This document shows, in pieces, positions 18,175 through 26,858 of a stretch of DNA of 64,000 nucleotides. The position numbers and the translations under genes are program-made. The DNA comes from Candidatus Brachythrix odensensis (GTDB lineage: Bacteria; Chloroflexota; Anaerolineae; J036; Brachytrichaceae): assembly GCA_016714465.1 (NCBI GenBank), contig JADKDT010000007.1, forward strand, positions 62,001 to 126,000. The letters run 5' to 3'. Within the stretch, counting starts at the first letter, position 1. Each line of letters starts with the position of its first letter. The notes beneath the pieces are model-generated. The model was not told where the DNA came from, ran no database searches, and saw only the letters and a program-made list of their open reading frames with translations.

Positions 18175-18779
18175 CTAGAACGCGTGCGCGACGCGCTCAC
18201 GGACGTAGGTCTGCAGGCGCGGCGGCAAATGCCCCGCGTCACCGATCGCCGCCACCCACGTCCGGCCCGGCTCGCACACCACCACGCTGACGCTGCAGTT
18301 CAGATCAAGCCACCCAGGCGGCCGGATTGACATCCGAGAGCGCGCAAGCAGCAGATAGCGCAGCAGATTGCCGTGGCTGACCACAAGTTCATGGGTGTCC
18401 TCGCCGCGACGGCTGAAACTTGAACCGGCGGGCATAATGCCGCGTCGGCCCGGCCGGCTTGAGCGCGAACTCGGCCGGGGTCACGGTCGCGAAGGCCGAC
18501 TCGAATCCGCGCGGAATCACCGGCGAACACTCCGCCAGCGCGGGCAGAACCACCCGCCGCGCGGCGCGTTGGCGCAGGGCGATGATGTCGGCCGTCTCGG
18601 CGGCCCGACGCAGGGGACTGCAATAGATCGTCGTGACCGGCAGGCCGGCCAGGCGATCGGCGACCAGACGGGCCTGCTCGACACCGGCGGACGTGATGCC
18701 GCTCTCGAGCGGGCCATCGCCGGGCGATTCAGGCTGCCCGTTGGGCGTGCCGAACGAGATACAGATCTCGAATCCCCAT
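18175..18779 (-). CDS. Histidine phosphatase superfamily protein (two frameshifts)
   Basis: The start ATG at 18779 gives MGIRDLYLVRHAQ, the canonical strand-1 motif with the phosphorylated His. The frame breaks near 18750 and continues as GPLESGITSAGVEQARLVADRL and YCSPLRRAAETAD. A second break near 18408 leads to GEDTHELVVSHGNLLRYLL, the second catalytic His. Dropping one base at each site gives about 200 aa, normal for PGAM-like phosphatases. It begins 3 bp after the FtsX-type permease gene. Substrate unknown. Confidence 0.85.
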
Positions 18780-18782
18780 GCC

Positions 18783-21365
18783 CTACTCCGTGCGAATTGC
18801 GTCGGCGATTTTGAGCTGGCGCAACCGCAACATCGGATACACCGAAGCCAGGAGCGCCGACACGATCGAGACCCCCATCGCCTGGACGAATATGCCGGGA
18901 TCGAGCGCCATCCGGATCGTCCATCCAAACGAACGCAGGTTGATGATGTAGATCAGGATGACAGCCAGGATGAAACCGGTGGGCAGCGCGATCAGGCCGG
19001 CCGTGCCGCCCAGCAACCCAGTTTCCAGCAGCGTCATGCGGGCCATCTGTCCGAGCGACATGCCGTTGGCCCGCAGCACCCCGAGCTCGCGGGTACGCTC
19101 GATCTGGAGCGCCATCAGCGCGCTGAGCACGCCAATAAAGGCGACCAGGGTGGCCAGCAGGTTGAGCGCGCTCGTGATCGCGAAGGTGCGATCGAAGATG
19201 ACGAGCGCCTCCTGGCGCAGCTCGCGATTGGCAAAGAACACCAGATCCAGCCCGGCGAAGCTGCGCCGCATGTCGCCGGCCACTTTTCCGGTGTTGGCCG
19301 CGAGCTCGGGCGTCAGATACATCGACAGCGACGACACTCCGGCGTCGCCCCACAGCGCCTCAAACTGATCCCGTCGGATGAACACCGTGCCGCCGTCCGT
19401 GGCGTAGTCGTACATCACCCCGACCACGGTGAACGCGCGTTCGCCGACCGGCGTGCGCAGGCGCAGCCGGTTGTTCTGGGGAGTGAGGCCAAGCCGATTG
19501 GCCAGGGGCTCGGAGACCTCGATTTCATCCCGGCCCTGCATCGAGCGCCAGATCCCGCCCGCCCGGGCCTCCTTCCATACAAACATGTCCTCCGGGCGCT
19601 CGCGCTCGGTCCCGACCGCCAGCAGAGTGATCGGCCGCCAATCCCCATCAATGACGGTCGCATCGACCGTCAGACGCCGATACGTGGTCAAGTCAATCAC
19701 CCCGGGATACGCCCGCAGGGCCGCGATCTTGTCCGGGGCGATCGAGACCAGCGATTCGCCCGCGGTGCTAGTCGGCGGGCGCACATACACATCGGCGGTC
19801 AGCGACGTTTCCAGCCAGGTCGCGACCGTCAGCCGGAAGCTCCCGATCATGCCCTGCAGCCCGATGATGACCGAGACCGCCACCATCAGAGCGGCGGCGG
19901 CAACCGCCGTGCGCGAAAGCGAGTTCGCCACTGAGCGGGCCGACATCCGGCCGATCAGACCAAACAAGGCCCCCATCGGCCGGCCTAGCGCCCGCATCAG
20001 CCACAAGGTCAAAAGCGGTGTCATGAGAGAGACCCCGATCACCACCCCAAAAATCCCGCCGAAGTTGACCGTGAGGTTGGCCGACCACAAGAGCATGGCC
20101 GCTCCAACCGCCGCGAAGATGACACCCGCCAGGGCCAGCCACGGCAGCAGTTTGCGCAAACGGGCCTCGACGTTTGAGCGCCTGAGCGCGCCGACGGGCG
20201 GAATGCTGGTCGCGTCCCACGCGGGCAGGATGGCGGCGGCCATGGCCGCGATGACGCCGGCCCCGAAGCCCTTGATCAGGGTGGCGTTGTCGATGCTGAC
20301 CGTCCGGACATTGACGACATAGAACAGATCGTTAATGGTCCCGCTGACGAGTCCAACGGCGCCGCGCCCGAGCAGGACGCCAAGCCCCAGGCCGAGCACG
20401 CCGCCAATCGCGCTCAAGATCGCAGCCTCGGTCAGGATCATCACAAAGATCTGCCTGCGCGTGACGCCCAGGCAACGCAGAATACCAATCATCGGCCGGC
20501 GCTGCACAACGGAAAACGTGATTGTGTTGTAGACCAGAAAGACGCCCACCAGCAGCGCGATCAGGCTGAGGGCGGTGAGATTGAGCGAGAAGGCGTCGCT
20601 GAGCCGCTCGATGCTCTGGCTGCGGGCCTCGGGTTTGACCAGCTCGGCCCCGGGCGGCAGGATTGCCCGAATGCGCTCGAGCTCGGCTCGCCCGGCGTCG
20701 GTCCTTTCGTCGACGATCAGATCGATCTGGGAGAGCCGATTGCGCATGCCAAACAGGGCCTGGGCGGCCCCGATGTCCATCAGCGCAATCGCATCAAGGG
20801 CCTGGCCGCTCTTGTCATCGGCCGGAATCAGAATACCCGCTACCGTCAGCACAACCCGCGCGTCTCCGATCCGAAACGCGATCTGGCTGCCCGGCTTCAG
20901 GCTATAGCGGTTTGCCAGACTCTGCCCGATCAACAGCGCGTCGGGCCGGGTCAGGAAAGTGACAAGCGAAGCGGTGTTGCGCGCGCCATAGGCATCCTCG
21001 CCGCCGACGTAGTTTCGAAAGGGCGGCTCGGCAAACACATCGATGCCGAGAATCCTGATCTGCTGGGGATCGAGGTCAGTCGCCAAAGCATAACGATCAA
21101 TCACCGGCGCCGACTTCTGAATCCCCAGATCAACCCGAATCCGGCGGTAGATCTCGGCATCAACGCCGGTTGCGCCTCCGATGATCTGATGGGTGGCTCG
21201 GCCAGCGACGGCATCGGCGCTGAGCTCGAAGGCGCGCGAGGCGCTGCCATTCGCCAGGTCGATCGCCACGATAACGGCAACCCCAAGCGCCACGCCAAAG
21301 ATGCACAGCAGCGATTGCAGCGGACGGCGCAGAAAGTAGCGCAGGCCGGTCTTGAACAGGCTCAT
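18783..21365 (-). CDS. ABC transporter permease of the FtsX/LolC/MacB type (double unit)
   Basis: 860 aa with two permease units. Each has one N-terminal TM helix (LLCIFGVALGVAVIVAI near 19-35; SVANSLSRTAVAAAALMVAVSVIIGL in the middle), an extracytoplasmic MacB-like domain, and a C-terminal group of three helices with the FtsX signature (RRPMIGILRCLGVTRRQIF; RTRELGVLRANGMSLGQM). Such permeases transmit ATP-driven motion for lipoprotein or lipid export or peptidoglycan control. No partner ATPase is adjacent. The start overlaps the stop of the dehydrogenase gene (ATGA). Confidence 0.9.
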   Translation of the reverse strand: MSLFKTGLRYFLRRPLQSLLCIFGVALGVAVIVAIDLANGSASRAFELSADAVAGRATHQIIGGATGVDAEIYRRIRVDLGIQKSAPVIDRYALATDLDPQQIRILGIDVFAEPPFRNYVGGEDAYGARNTASLVTFLTRPDALLIGQSLANRYSLKPGSQIAFRIGDARVVLTVAGILIPADDKSGQALDAIALMDIGAAQALFGMRNRLSQIDLIVDERTDAGRAELERIRAILPPGAELVKPEARSQSIERLSDAFSLNLTALSLIALLVGVFLVYNTITFSVVQRRPMIGILRCLGVTRRQIFVMILTEAAILSAIGGVLGLGLGVLLGRGAVGLVSGTINDLFYVVNVRTVSIDNATLIKGFGAGVIAAMAAAILPAWDATSIPPVGALRRSNVEARLRKLLPWLALAGVIFAAVGAAMLLWSANLTVNFGGIFGVVIGVSLMTPLLTLWLMRALGRPMGALFGLIGRMSARSVANSLSRTAVAAAALMVAVSVIIGLQGMIGSFRLTVATWLETSLTADVYVRPPTSTAGESLVSIAPDKIAALRAYPGVIDLTTYRRLTVDATVIDGDWRPITLLAVGTERERPEDMFVWKEARAGGIWRSMQGRDEIEVSEPLANRLGLTPQNNRLRLRTPVGERAFTVVGVMYDYATDGGTVFIRRDQFEALWGDAGVSSLSMYLTPELAANTGKVAGDMRRSFAGLDLVFFANRELRQEALVIFDRTFAITSALNLLATLVAFIGVLSALMALQIERTRELGVLRANGMSLGQMARMTLLETGLLGGTAGLIALPTGFILAVILIYIINLRSFGWTIRMALDPGIFVQAMGVSIVSALLASVYPMLRLRQLKIADAIRTE

Positions 21366-22341
21366 GCCCGGGCCTCAGGGTTGAGGCAGTTGGGCGGGAT
21401 GTCGCCGCGCAGGGCGGCCATGACGTTCAGAATGGCGGTTTGAAACATTTGTTTGCGTGTGCGAACGGTCGCGCTCCCGATATGAGGGGCGATCAGGCAG
21501 TTGTCGAGGCCGTACAGCGTGTGTCCGGGCGGCAGCGGCTCGGGGTCGGTCACGTCGAGGGCGGCCGCAAAAATGCGTCGCGCGCTGAGGGCCGCGCTGA
21601 GCGCTTCGGTATCAACGATCGGCCCGCGCGCAATGTTGATCAGCACAGCGTTCGGCTTCATGAGGGCAAGTTCAGTTGCGCCAATAAAGCCCCGGGTTGC
21701 CGCATTCAGCGGGAGGGTCAGCATGAGAAAGTCCGCATTCCGAATGAGCTCGTCCTTGCCCACCCAGCGCGCGCCCGTCTCAGCCTCGGCGGCCGCGTCG
21801 ATGACCCGGTTGTGATACAGGATGCGCATGCCAAACCCGCGCGCGCCGGCCGGGCAATGGCCGCCCCGATCCGGCCCATCCCGGCGATGCACAGCGTTGC
21901 GCCGTTAACATCGACCCCAAGCCATTTGCGAAAGTAAAACTCGCGCCATTCGCCGGCCAGGGCAGCATCGCGCGCCTCGCCCAGGCGGCGAGCCGCCGCA
22001 AGCATGAGGGCGAAGGCCAGATCGGCGGTCGTCTCGGTCAGCACCCCGGGCGTGTTTGTCGCCCACACGCTGCGGGCGGTGCAGGCCGCGATGTCGATGT
22101 TGTGACAGCCGACGGCGCAGTTGGCTGCGACGCGGAGTCGAGGCGCTGCCGCCAGCAGGTCGGCGTCGACCCGCTCGGTCGGCACGCACAGCAGCGCATC
22201 GGCGTTGCGGACCGCCTCGAGCAGGGCCGCGCGCGGCATGGCGCCGTCCACGTCCGAATGGATGACGGTGGCCATTCCATTGAGCTGGTTGAGCATGTCA
22301 AAGTCGACAACCCGGGAGACAAAGACGCGGGGCAGTTCCAT
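21362..22341 (-). CDS. D-2-hydroxyacid dehydrogenase, glyoxylate/hydroxypyruvate reductase type (frameshifted)
   Basis: NAD(P)-dependent enzyme of about 325 aa. N-terminal catalytic domain (MELPRVFVSRVVDF), nucleotide motif GMGRIGAAIA, then a break in a CGCGCG run at 21837-21846. Allowing 2 extra bases joins RGFGMRILYHNR and the rest: LTLPLNAATRGFI, the catalytic Arg in NIARGPIVDTEAL, Glu in ALDVTDPEPLPPGH, and His in NCLIAPHIGSAT. Reduces glyoxylate, hydroxypyruvate or a related 2-keto acid. First gene of a translationally coupled trio. Confidence 0.9.
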
Positions 22342-22375
22342 GGACGGTATTGTGCCCCATTGCGGCCACCCCTGC

Positions 22376-22381
22376 TATAAT
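22376..22381 (+). promoter_or_regulatory. -10 box of elongator-type tRNA-Met
   Basis: A perfect TATAAT lies 12 bp before the tRNA. I see no good -35 at 16-18 bp spacing. Confidence 0.5.
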
Positions 22382-22393
22382 TCTTAGCCGCTC

Positions 22394-22466
22394 GGTGACG
22401 TAGCTCAGTCGGTAGAGCAGGGGACTCATAAGCCCTTGGTCACAGGTTCAAATCCTGTCGTCACCA
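22394..22466 (+). tRNA. tRNA-Met (CAT), elongator type (or Ile2)
   Basis: Acceptor stem GGTGACG/CGTCACC with discriminator A, D-arm GCTC..GAGC, anticodon loop CTCATAA (anticodon CAT), T-arm ACAGG-TTCAAAT-CCTGT. The 1-72 pair is a normal G-C, so it is not the initiator. CCA is not encoded. A CAT tRNA can also be the lysidine-modified Ile2; the overall form fits elongator Met better. Confidence 0.95.
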
Positions 22467-22472
22467 CCTTGT

Positions 22473-22530
22473 TTCAGGATCGATATCCCCCGTCCCGGCG
22501 TACGCCGGGACGGGGGATATCGATCCTGAA
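22473..22530. repeat. 58-bp perfect palindrome (GTAC-centred family)
   Basis: Arms 22473-22501 and 22502-22530 are perfect complements with no loop beyond the central GTAC. The core CCCGGCGTACGCCGGG is shared with 40864-40915 and 45798-45847 while the outer arms differ. It follows the tRNA gene; likely a terminator or REP-like element. Confidence 0.85.
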
Positions 22531-22545
22531 GTTGTTAACACGACG

Positions 22546-22881
22546 ATGAAGCCGGTCTCGATCACCGCCGATAAAAAGCGCGCTCATATCGCCATCCGCT
22601 GGGATGACGGCGCGACCGTCCACTATCCGTTCACGTTTCTCAGCGCGGCCTGTCCGTGCGCGACCTGCAACGAAGAGCGCAACGACACCAACCCGCTCAA
22701 GATCCTCAAGCCCAAGTCGGACATCCTGGCTGCGATCACGCCGGTGGGCAGCTATGCGGTGAATCTGGCCTGGCAGGGCGGCTGCCGGAATGGCATCTAC
22801 ACCTGGGAAATGTTCGAAGATCTGCGCAAGAAGCATCCTGAATGGACGACATGGGCGTCAATCGCGCCGCCGAAAACTTGA
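22546..22881 (+). CDS. DUF971 domain protein
   Basis: 111 aa. Matches the DUF971 / gamma-butyrobetaine-hydroxylase N-terminal-like family: IRWDDGATVHYPFTFLSAACPCATC (Cys pair) and the C-terminal GGCRNGIYTWEMFEDLRK, the family's GIY-W motif. Some relatives occur next to Mrp/ApbC Fe-S proteins and are suspected in cofactor assembly; function unproven. Its stop codon overlaps the -35 box of the following initiator tRNA promoter. Confidence 0.88.
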   Translation: MKPVSITADKKRAHIAIRWDDGATVHYPFTFLSAACPCATCNEERNDTNPLKILKPKSDILAAITPVGSYAVNLAWQGGCRNGIYTWEMFEDLRKKHPEWTTWASIAPPKT

Positions 22882-22905
22882 CTTCGCCAGAGAAGTATGT
22901 ATAAT
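22878..22905 (+). promoter_or_regulatory. Sigma70-type promoter of the initiator tRNA
   Basis: TTGACT at 22878-22883, a 16-bp spacer and a perfect TATAAT at 22900-22905. The tRNA begins 13 bp downstream. The -35 overlaps the DUF971 stop codon. Confidence 0.8.
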
Positions 22906-22918
22906 CATCCTTCGCCGT

Positions 22919-22990
22919 TGCGGGATAGAGCAGTGGCAGCTCGTCGGGCTCATAACCCGGAGGTCGTAGGTTCGAATCCTACTCCCGCTA
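22919..22990 (+). tRNA. Initiator tRNA-fMet (CAT)
   Basis: Anticodon arm CGGGCTCATAACCCG carries the three G-C pairs of initiators. The acceptor 1-72 position is unpaired as initiators need, but as T-T rather than the usual C-A. T-arm GTAGG-TTCGAAT-CCTAC. The D-loop is short. CCA is not encoded. Confidence 0.93.
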
Positions 22991-22998
22991 TCTTGAGA

Positions 22999-23022
22999 AT
23001 CCCGGTCTGGTCAGACCGGGAT
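22999..23022 (+). terminator. Rho-independent terminator of tRNA-fMet
   Basis: Arms AATCCCGGTCTG and CAGACCGGGATT form an uninterrupted 12-bp palindrome, followed by TTTTGTTTTT. A textbook intrinsic terminator. Confidence 0.9.
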
Positions 23023-23105
23023 TTTTGTTTTTCGCGCGTTTGCGGCCGAAGACGCGCAAAACCGGCGATTGGGCCGGCGCCCCACGACGCACTAGAATCA
23101 GCTTG

Positions 23106-24188
23106 ATGTTCAAGTTGCACGCCGTGCAAGCCGCCTTTGGGGATTGCCTGCTCCTGGAATATGGCGACCCGGCTGGGCCGCGTTTCGTCCTGATCGATGG
23201 CGGTCCGGCCCGCACCTATCAGGCCCACCTGAAGCCGACCGTCCAACGCCTGGTGACGAACCGCGGCCAACTCGAACTGGCCGTGCTCAGCCATGTCGAC
23301 AACGACCATGTGATCGGGCTGCTCGACCTGTTTGGGGAACTGCGCGCGCGAGCTGAAGCCGGCCGGAGACATCTCGGCGTCAAAGCGCTCTGGCACAACG
23401 CATTCAGCCAAACCATCGGCCGGGAGATTGACGAGGAGACCGTGCGCGAGGTCCCCGATCTTTCAGCCTGGGCTCCCGATCTGGCCGACCCGCTGGATGT
23501 CGTCGCGCGGGGCATCGCCGAAGGCGATCAGCTTCAGCGCGGAGCGTCAGCGCTCGGCATCCCGATCAATCCCGATTTCGCGGGCGGGCTTGTGCTGACT
23601 GAAGGCGGTCCGCGCCACTCGGTTCAGGACCTTGAAATCCGAGTGCTCGGGCCGAGCCAGAAGGCTTTGGAGAAGCTGCGCAAGCAGTGGCTGGCCTGGC
23701 TCGAACGGCAGCGCGATCGCGACCTCACTCCTGGCAAGGATCAGAGCGTGCCAAACCTCAGCAGCATCATGCTGCTGACGGAGTCCGCCGGCGCCCGCGC
23801 GCTCCTGCCCGGCGACGGCCGGGCCGATGAGATCGTCGAAGGCCTAAAGGCTTCGGGCGCATGGCAAACAGGTGACACATTTCACGTGGATCTGCTGAAG
23901 CTCCCCCACCATGGCAGCGCCCGGAATGCCTCGCCGGGGTTCTTCAGGACGGTCATGGCCGATCGTTACTTGATCTGCGCGGATGGAACCAACGGCAATC
24001 CCGATCCCCCCACCCTCAATTGGCTTGTGGCAGCCGCCCGCGACGATCGGCGAGAGTTCGAGATTATCGCCACCAGTCAAACCCAATCGCTGGTCGACTT
24101 CGTGGCCCGCTTCCCGCCCAGGGACAACCACTATCGCCTGCGCCTCATGCCGGCCCGCAGCCACGCATTGGCCATCGCTCTCGCCTGA
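23106..24188 (+). CDS. MBL-fold metallohydrolase (ComEC C-terminal-like)
   Basis: 360 aa metallo-beta-lactamase fold. Motifs: LIDGGPA after strand 2, SHVDNDHVIGL (the H-x-D-x-D-H zinc/metal motif with Val at position 3), LLPGDGRADEI, and LPHHGSARN near the end, the layout seen in ComEC C-terminal domains and related standalone hydrolases. ATG 23106 gives MFKLHAVQAAFGDCLLLEY, the usual start; the frame open upstream overlaps the terminator. No TM segments. Substrate unknown. Confidence 0.88.
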   Translation: MFKLHAVQAAFGDCLLLEYGDPAGPRFVLIDGGPARTYQAHLKPTVQRLVTNRGQLELAVLSHVDNDHVIGLLDLFGELRARAEAGRRHLGVKALWHNAFSQTIGREIDEETVREVPDLSAWAPDLADPLDVVARGIAEGDQLQRGASALGIPINPDFAGGLVLTEGGPRHSVQDLEIRVLGPSQKALEKLRKQWLAWLERQRDRDLTPGKDQSVPNLSSIMLLTESAGARALLPGDGRADEIVEGLKASGAWQTGDTFHVDLLKLPHHGSARNASPGFFRTVMADRYLICADGTNGNPDPPTLNWLVAAARDDRREFEIIATSQTQSLVDFVARFPPRDNHYRLRLMPARSHALAIALA

Positions 24189-24195
24189 ATTTTGC

Positions 24196-24230
24196 AGCGC
24201 ACGTCCCCGGCAAAGCCGGGGACGTGCGCT
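24196..24230. terminator. Hairpin after MBL-fold gene
   Basis: Perfect 16-bp stem, arms 24196-24211 and 24215-24230, loop AAA, core CCCCGGC-aaa-GCCGGGG. The remaining bases to 24369 hold no gene I can support. Likely bidirectional, serving the convergent rhodanese gene too. Confidence 0.7.
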
Positions 24231-24369
24231 CAAGAGCATGACCCGGACCCTTTCGGATCCGGAGTCGTGTACCGGGGTGCGAGGTTCCGGCCCGCCGTCC
24301 GTGAGGACTCAGCGCCGGGCCCCGGATTCGCGAGACGAGGGATGGCGTCCCTCGTCATAACGCTCAGAA

Positions 24370-25287
24370 CTACTTCTTGACGACCGGGAAACCGGCCGCG
24401 TTCCAGGCGGTGAACCCGCCGCTGATGCTCTTGACGTTGGTGTAGCCAAGCAATTGCAGGGATTCAAGGGCGATGCCGCCGCGATGACCGATTGCGCAGT
24501 AGACGATGATGGGCTGATCCTTGGCCGGCAGCTTGTCGAGGTTGGCGGTCAGGGTTCGAATCGGGATGTTGACCGCACCCTCGATGAAGCCGTTGGTCGT
24601 CAGCTCACTTGCCTCGCGCACGTCGAGAATGAAGGGCTTGGCCGCCGCAATCTGGTCCTTGGCCGCGGTCGGGGAGATACCGCCAAAACCGTCGGGCAGA
24701 CCGGCGATGTACTTGTCCAGGACAGCGAACAGCGCGTTGTCAACCACCGGCGCGGCGCCGGCCTTGAGGTCAACCGGCTTTCCCGTCGCCACCGGAAGCT
24801 TGGCCGCGATCCAGGCATTGAAGCCATTGCTCACGCTCTTGACGTTGGTGTAGCCCAGCATCTGGAGGGTGGTGAGCGCCAGGGCGCCGCGATGACCGAT
24901 CGCGCAGTAGACGATGATGGGCTGATCCTTGGCGGGCAGCTTGTCCAGGTTCTTGGTCAGGGTCCGGATCGGGATGTTGACGGCGCCTTCGATGAAGCCA
25001 TTGGCGACGAGTTCGCTCGGTTCGCGCACGTCAATGATGAATGGCTTGGCCGTCTTGAGTTGGTCGCTCAGGGCCGCAGGGGCAATGCCGGAGAATCCAT
25101 CGGGCAGACCCTTGACATACTTATCAACGACGACAGGCAGGTCGAGGGCGGGCTTGGGCGTCGCCGGCACGGCCGTCGGCGCGGGCGGCACAGCCGTCGG
25201 CGCGGGGGTTGCCGCGGCCGCGCAACCAGCCAGCGACATCGCCACAAGGCTCATCGCGACAAATCGGGTGTATTTCTTCGTATCCAT
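24370..25287 (-). CDS. Lipoprotein with two tandem rhodanese domains
   Basis: 305 aa exported lipoprotein: signal peptide ending in lipobox LAGC, a Pro/Ala/Thr linker, then two near-identical rhodanese units. Each has PIIVYCAIGHRG with the persulfide-forming Cys, and each begins with a helical KYV/YI.GLPDGF segment. DNA of the two units is nearly the same in places (for example the stretches around 24500 and 24910), so the duplication is recent. Last gene of the molybdopterin oxidoreductase cluster, which points to sulfur handling (polysulfide, thiosulfate) outside the membrane. Confidence 0.9.
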   Translation of the reverse strand: MDTKKYTRFVAMSLVAMSLAGCAAAATPAPTAVPPAPTAVPATPKPALDLPVVVDKYVKGLPDGFSGIAPAALSDQLKTAKPFIIDVREPSELVANGFIEGAVNIPIRTLTKNLDKLPAKDQPIIVYCAIGHRGALALTTLQMLGYTNVKSVSNGFNAWIAAKLPVATGKPVDLKAGAAPVVDNALFAVLDKYIAGLPDGFGGISPTAAKDQIAAAKPFILDVREASELTTNGFIEGAVNIPIRTLTANLDKLPAKDQPIIVYCAIGHRGGIALESLQLLGYTNVKSISGGFTAWNAAGFPVVKK

Positions 25288-25389
25288 TTTTCCTTCTTCC
25301 TTCGGACAACGGGGCTGGCCAGGTTGATTGATCGGTCGGCGGTCGTGGACCCGTATGAGTCACTCGGCCGGCCGCGCTTCTGTTTTTCA

Positions 25390-25416
25390 GCTGCAGCCGG
25401 CGTTTCCGCCTGCAGC
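25390..25416. terminator. Imperfect hairpin after the cytochrome b gene
   Basis: GCTGCAG (25390-25396) pairs with CTGCAGC (25410-25416), extended by CGG/CCG across single-base bulges. It lies between the cytochrome b stop and the rhodanese start. Weak evidence; no T-tract on the minus strand. Confidence 0.35.
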
Positions 25417-25431
25417 GACTCATACCATTTG

Positions 25432-26070
25432 CTATGTTCCATTCGGTGCATCTTCGCTGACCTTACCGGTCACCATGCCGGACAACGCGCCGTATAGAAA
25501 TGTGAAGTAGACGTGGCCGATCATCGCGACGGACAGGCCAAGCATCGAGATATCGTGGACGATCACGACGGCGGACAGGCCCTCGGGTCCGAGTTGGCCT
25601 TTGCCGAACCACATGATGAGACCGGACAGCGTGACCGTATTGAACATGAGGAAAGTGGCCGCATGGTGCAACTTCTGGCCCGCATTGAGCCGGCCCTGAG
25701 GCGGAAGATTTCGGGTGCTGCCCAGGAAGTAGCCCGGCATATGCTTGAACCACGCCAACTCCTCCCGGCCATAAGTGAAGGACTCGCGCACGAGCTCGAG
25801 CGCCTTGCGCGGCATGCGCAATAGATAGAGCGCCGGCAACAGGATGAAGGCAATCGCGCCGATGCGATGGATCACGCCCGAGGTGCCGCCCTTGGCTAGA
25901 AATGAAAGGGGCGGGAACAGCAGGGCTACGCCAGTCAAGAGCAGCAGAAAGAACGAGATCACCCCAATCCAGTGGATAACTTGCTGGGCCGGAACGTAGC
26001 GGCGCACAAGGTGCGTTTCGGGTCCTGCGGCGGTTTCCGGCGCGGTAGGTGCGAGTGTCACGCTAGTCAT
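25432..26070 (-). CDS. Cytochrome b subunit of the oxidoreductase (formate dehydrogenase gamma-like)
   Basis: 212 aa with four TM helices and candidate haem-b His residues (QQVIHWIGVISFFLLLLTGVA, VIHRIGAIAF, KLHHAATFLMF, VIVHDISMLGLSVAMIGHVYFTF). This matches FdnI/DUF4405-like quinone-reactive subunits. ATG 26070 overlaps the end of the Fe-S subunit gene by 8 nt. It passes electrons between the quinone pool and the Fe-S subunit; direction depends on the catalytic reaction. Confidence 0.88.
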   Translation of the reverse strand: MTSVTLAPTAPETAAGPETHLVRRYVPAQQVIHWIGVISFFLLLLTGVALLFPPLSFLAKGGTSGVIHRIGAIAFILLPALYLLRMPRKALELVRESFTYGREELAWFKHMPGYFLGSTRNLPPQGRLNAGQKLHHAATFLMFNTVTLSGLIMWFGKGQLGPEGLSAVVIVHDISMLGLSVAMIGHVYFTFLYGALSGMVTGKVSEDAPNGT

Positions 26071-26857
26071 GGTGGGTCTCCGTCGCCTTGGGTTGGGCGG
26101 TCTGCAAGGCGGCCTTTTGCTTGGCAGCCCGCTCGTGCTCGGCTCTTTCTTTCCCATGCTGGCGGCGGGCGAAGACGAACATCAACCCCATCGCCCCGGC
26201 GGCCAGAACCGAAAGGCCACTCGAGGCCGGCTGCACAACGCTCTGCCACACTTTCATTGTTTCGGGCGCCTTCGGGTCAAGCGGCAGGCCGTAGACCTCA
26301 GGTTTGTCGAGCAAAATCATCAGCAGGCCCAACCCGCCCAGTTGCGTTTCACCGTAGATCTGGGCATTCGGATGGCGGGCCTTGAGGGCCGCCACCTTTG
26401 CCCGCGCTTCGGCCAGGATGGTCTCGCGTTCGCCAAAATGGATCGCCTGGCTCGGGCAAGTGCGCGCGCACCAGGGCGCCTGGCCTTCCTTGACCTGATC
26501 CAGACACGCCACGCACTTGGAAACGTGGTTATCGACGATATGCGGCACTTTGAATGGGCAGGCGTCGGTGCAATACCCGCACGCGCTGCACTTTTCCTTT
26601 TCGACGATGGTCAGCCCATTCCACTTGGAGAGTGTGCCGGTTGGACAAGCCGCCACGCAGGGCGCGTCGGCGCAATGGAAGCAGCGGTGATGATCGAACG
26701 ACCCCCACAGCGTTTTGCCCGAGCCGCGAATCTGCTCGCCGACGTGAATGTAGGTCTCGTCGTCCTTGAGCTCGTTGCCGGCCTGGCACGAGATCACACA
26801 GGCCTGGCAACCAATGCAGCGATCGAGATCGATTGAGAATGCATATCGGGTTGGCAT
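26063..26857 (-). CDS. Four-cluster ferredoxin subunit (DmsB/FdnH/PhsB type) with C-terminal membrane helix
   Basis: 264 aa. Sixteen Cys in four groups: CIGCQACVISCQ, CFHCADAPCVAACP, CSACGYCTDACPF and CVACLDQ...WCARTCP, binding four [4Fe-4S] clusters. A hydrophobic helix (LSVLAAGAMGLMFVF) near residue 225 anchors it, then a charged tail. It links the molybdenum subunit to the cytochrome b subunit. Starts 1 bp after the catalytic gene. Confidence 0.93.
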   Translation of the reverse strand: MPTRYAFSIDLDRCIGCQACVISCQAGNELKDDETYIHVGEQIRGSGKTLWGSFDHHRCFHCADAPCVAACPTGTLSKWNGLTIVEKEKCSACGYCTDACPFKVPHIVDNHVSKCVACLDQVKEGQAPWCARTCPSQAIHFGERETILAEARAKVAALKARHPNAQIYGETQLGGLGLLMILLDKPEVYGLPLDPKAPETMKVWQSVVQPASSGLSVLAAGAMGLMFVFARRQHGKERAEHERAAKQKAALQTAQPKATETHHD

Positions 26858-26858
26858 G

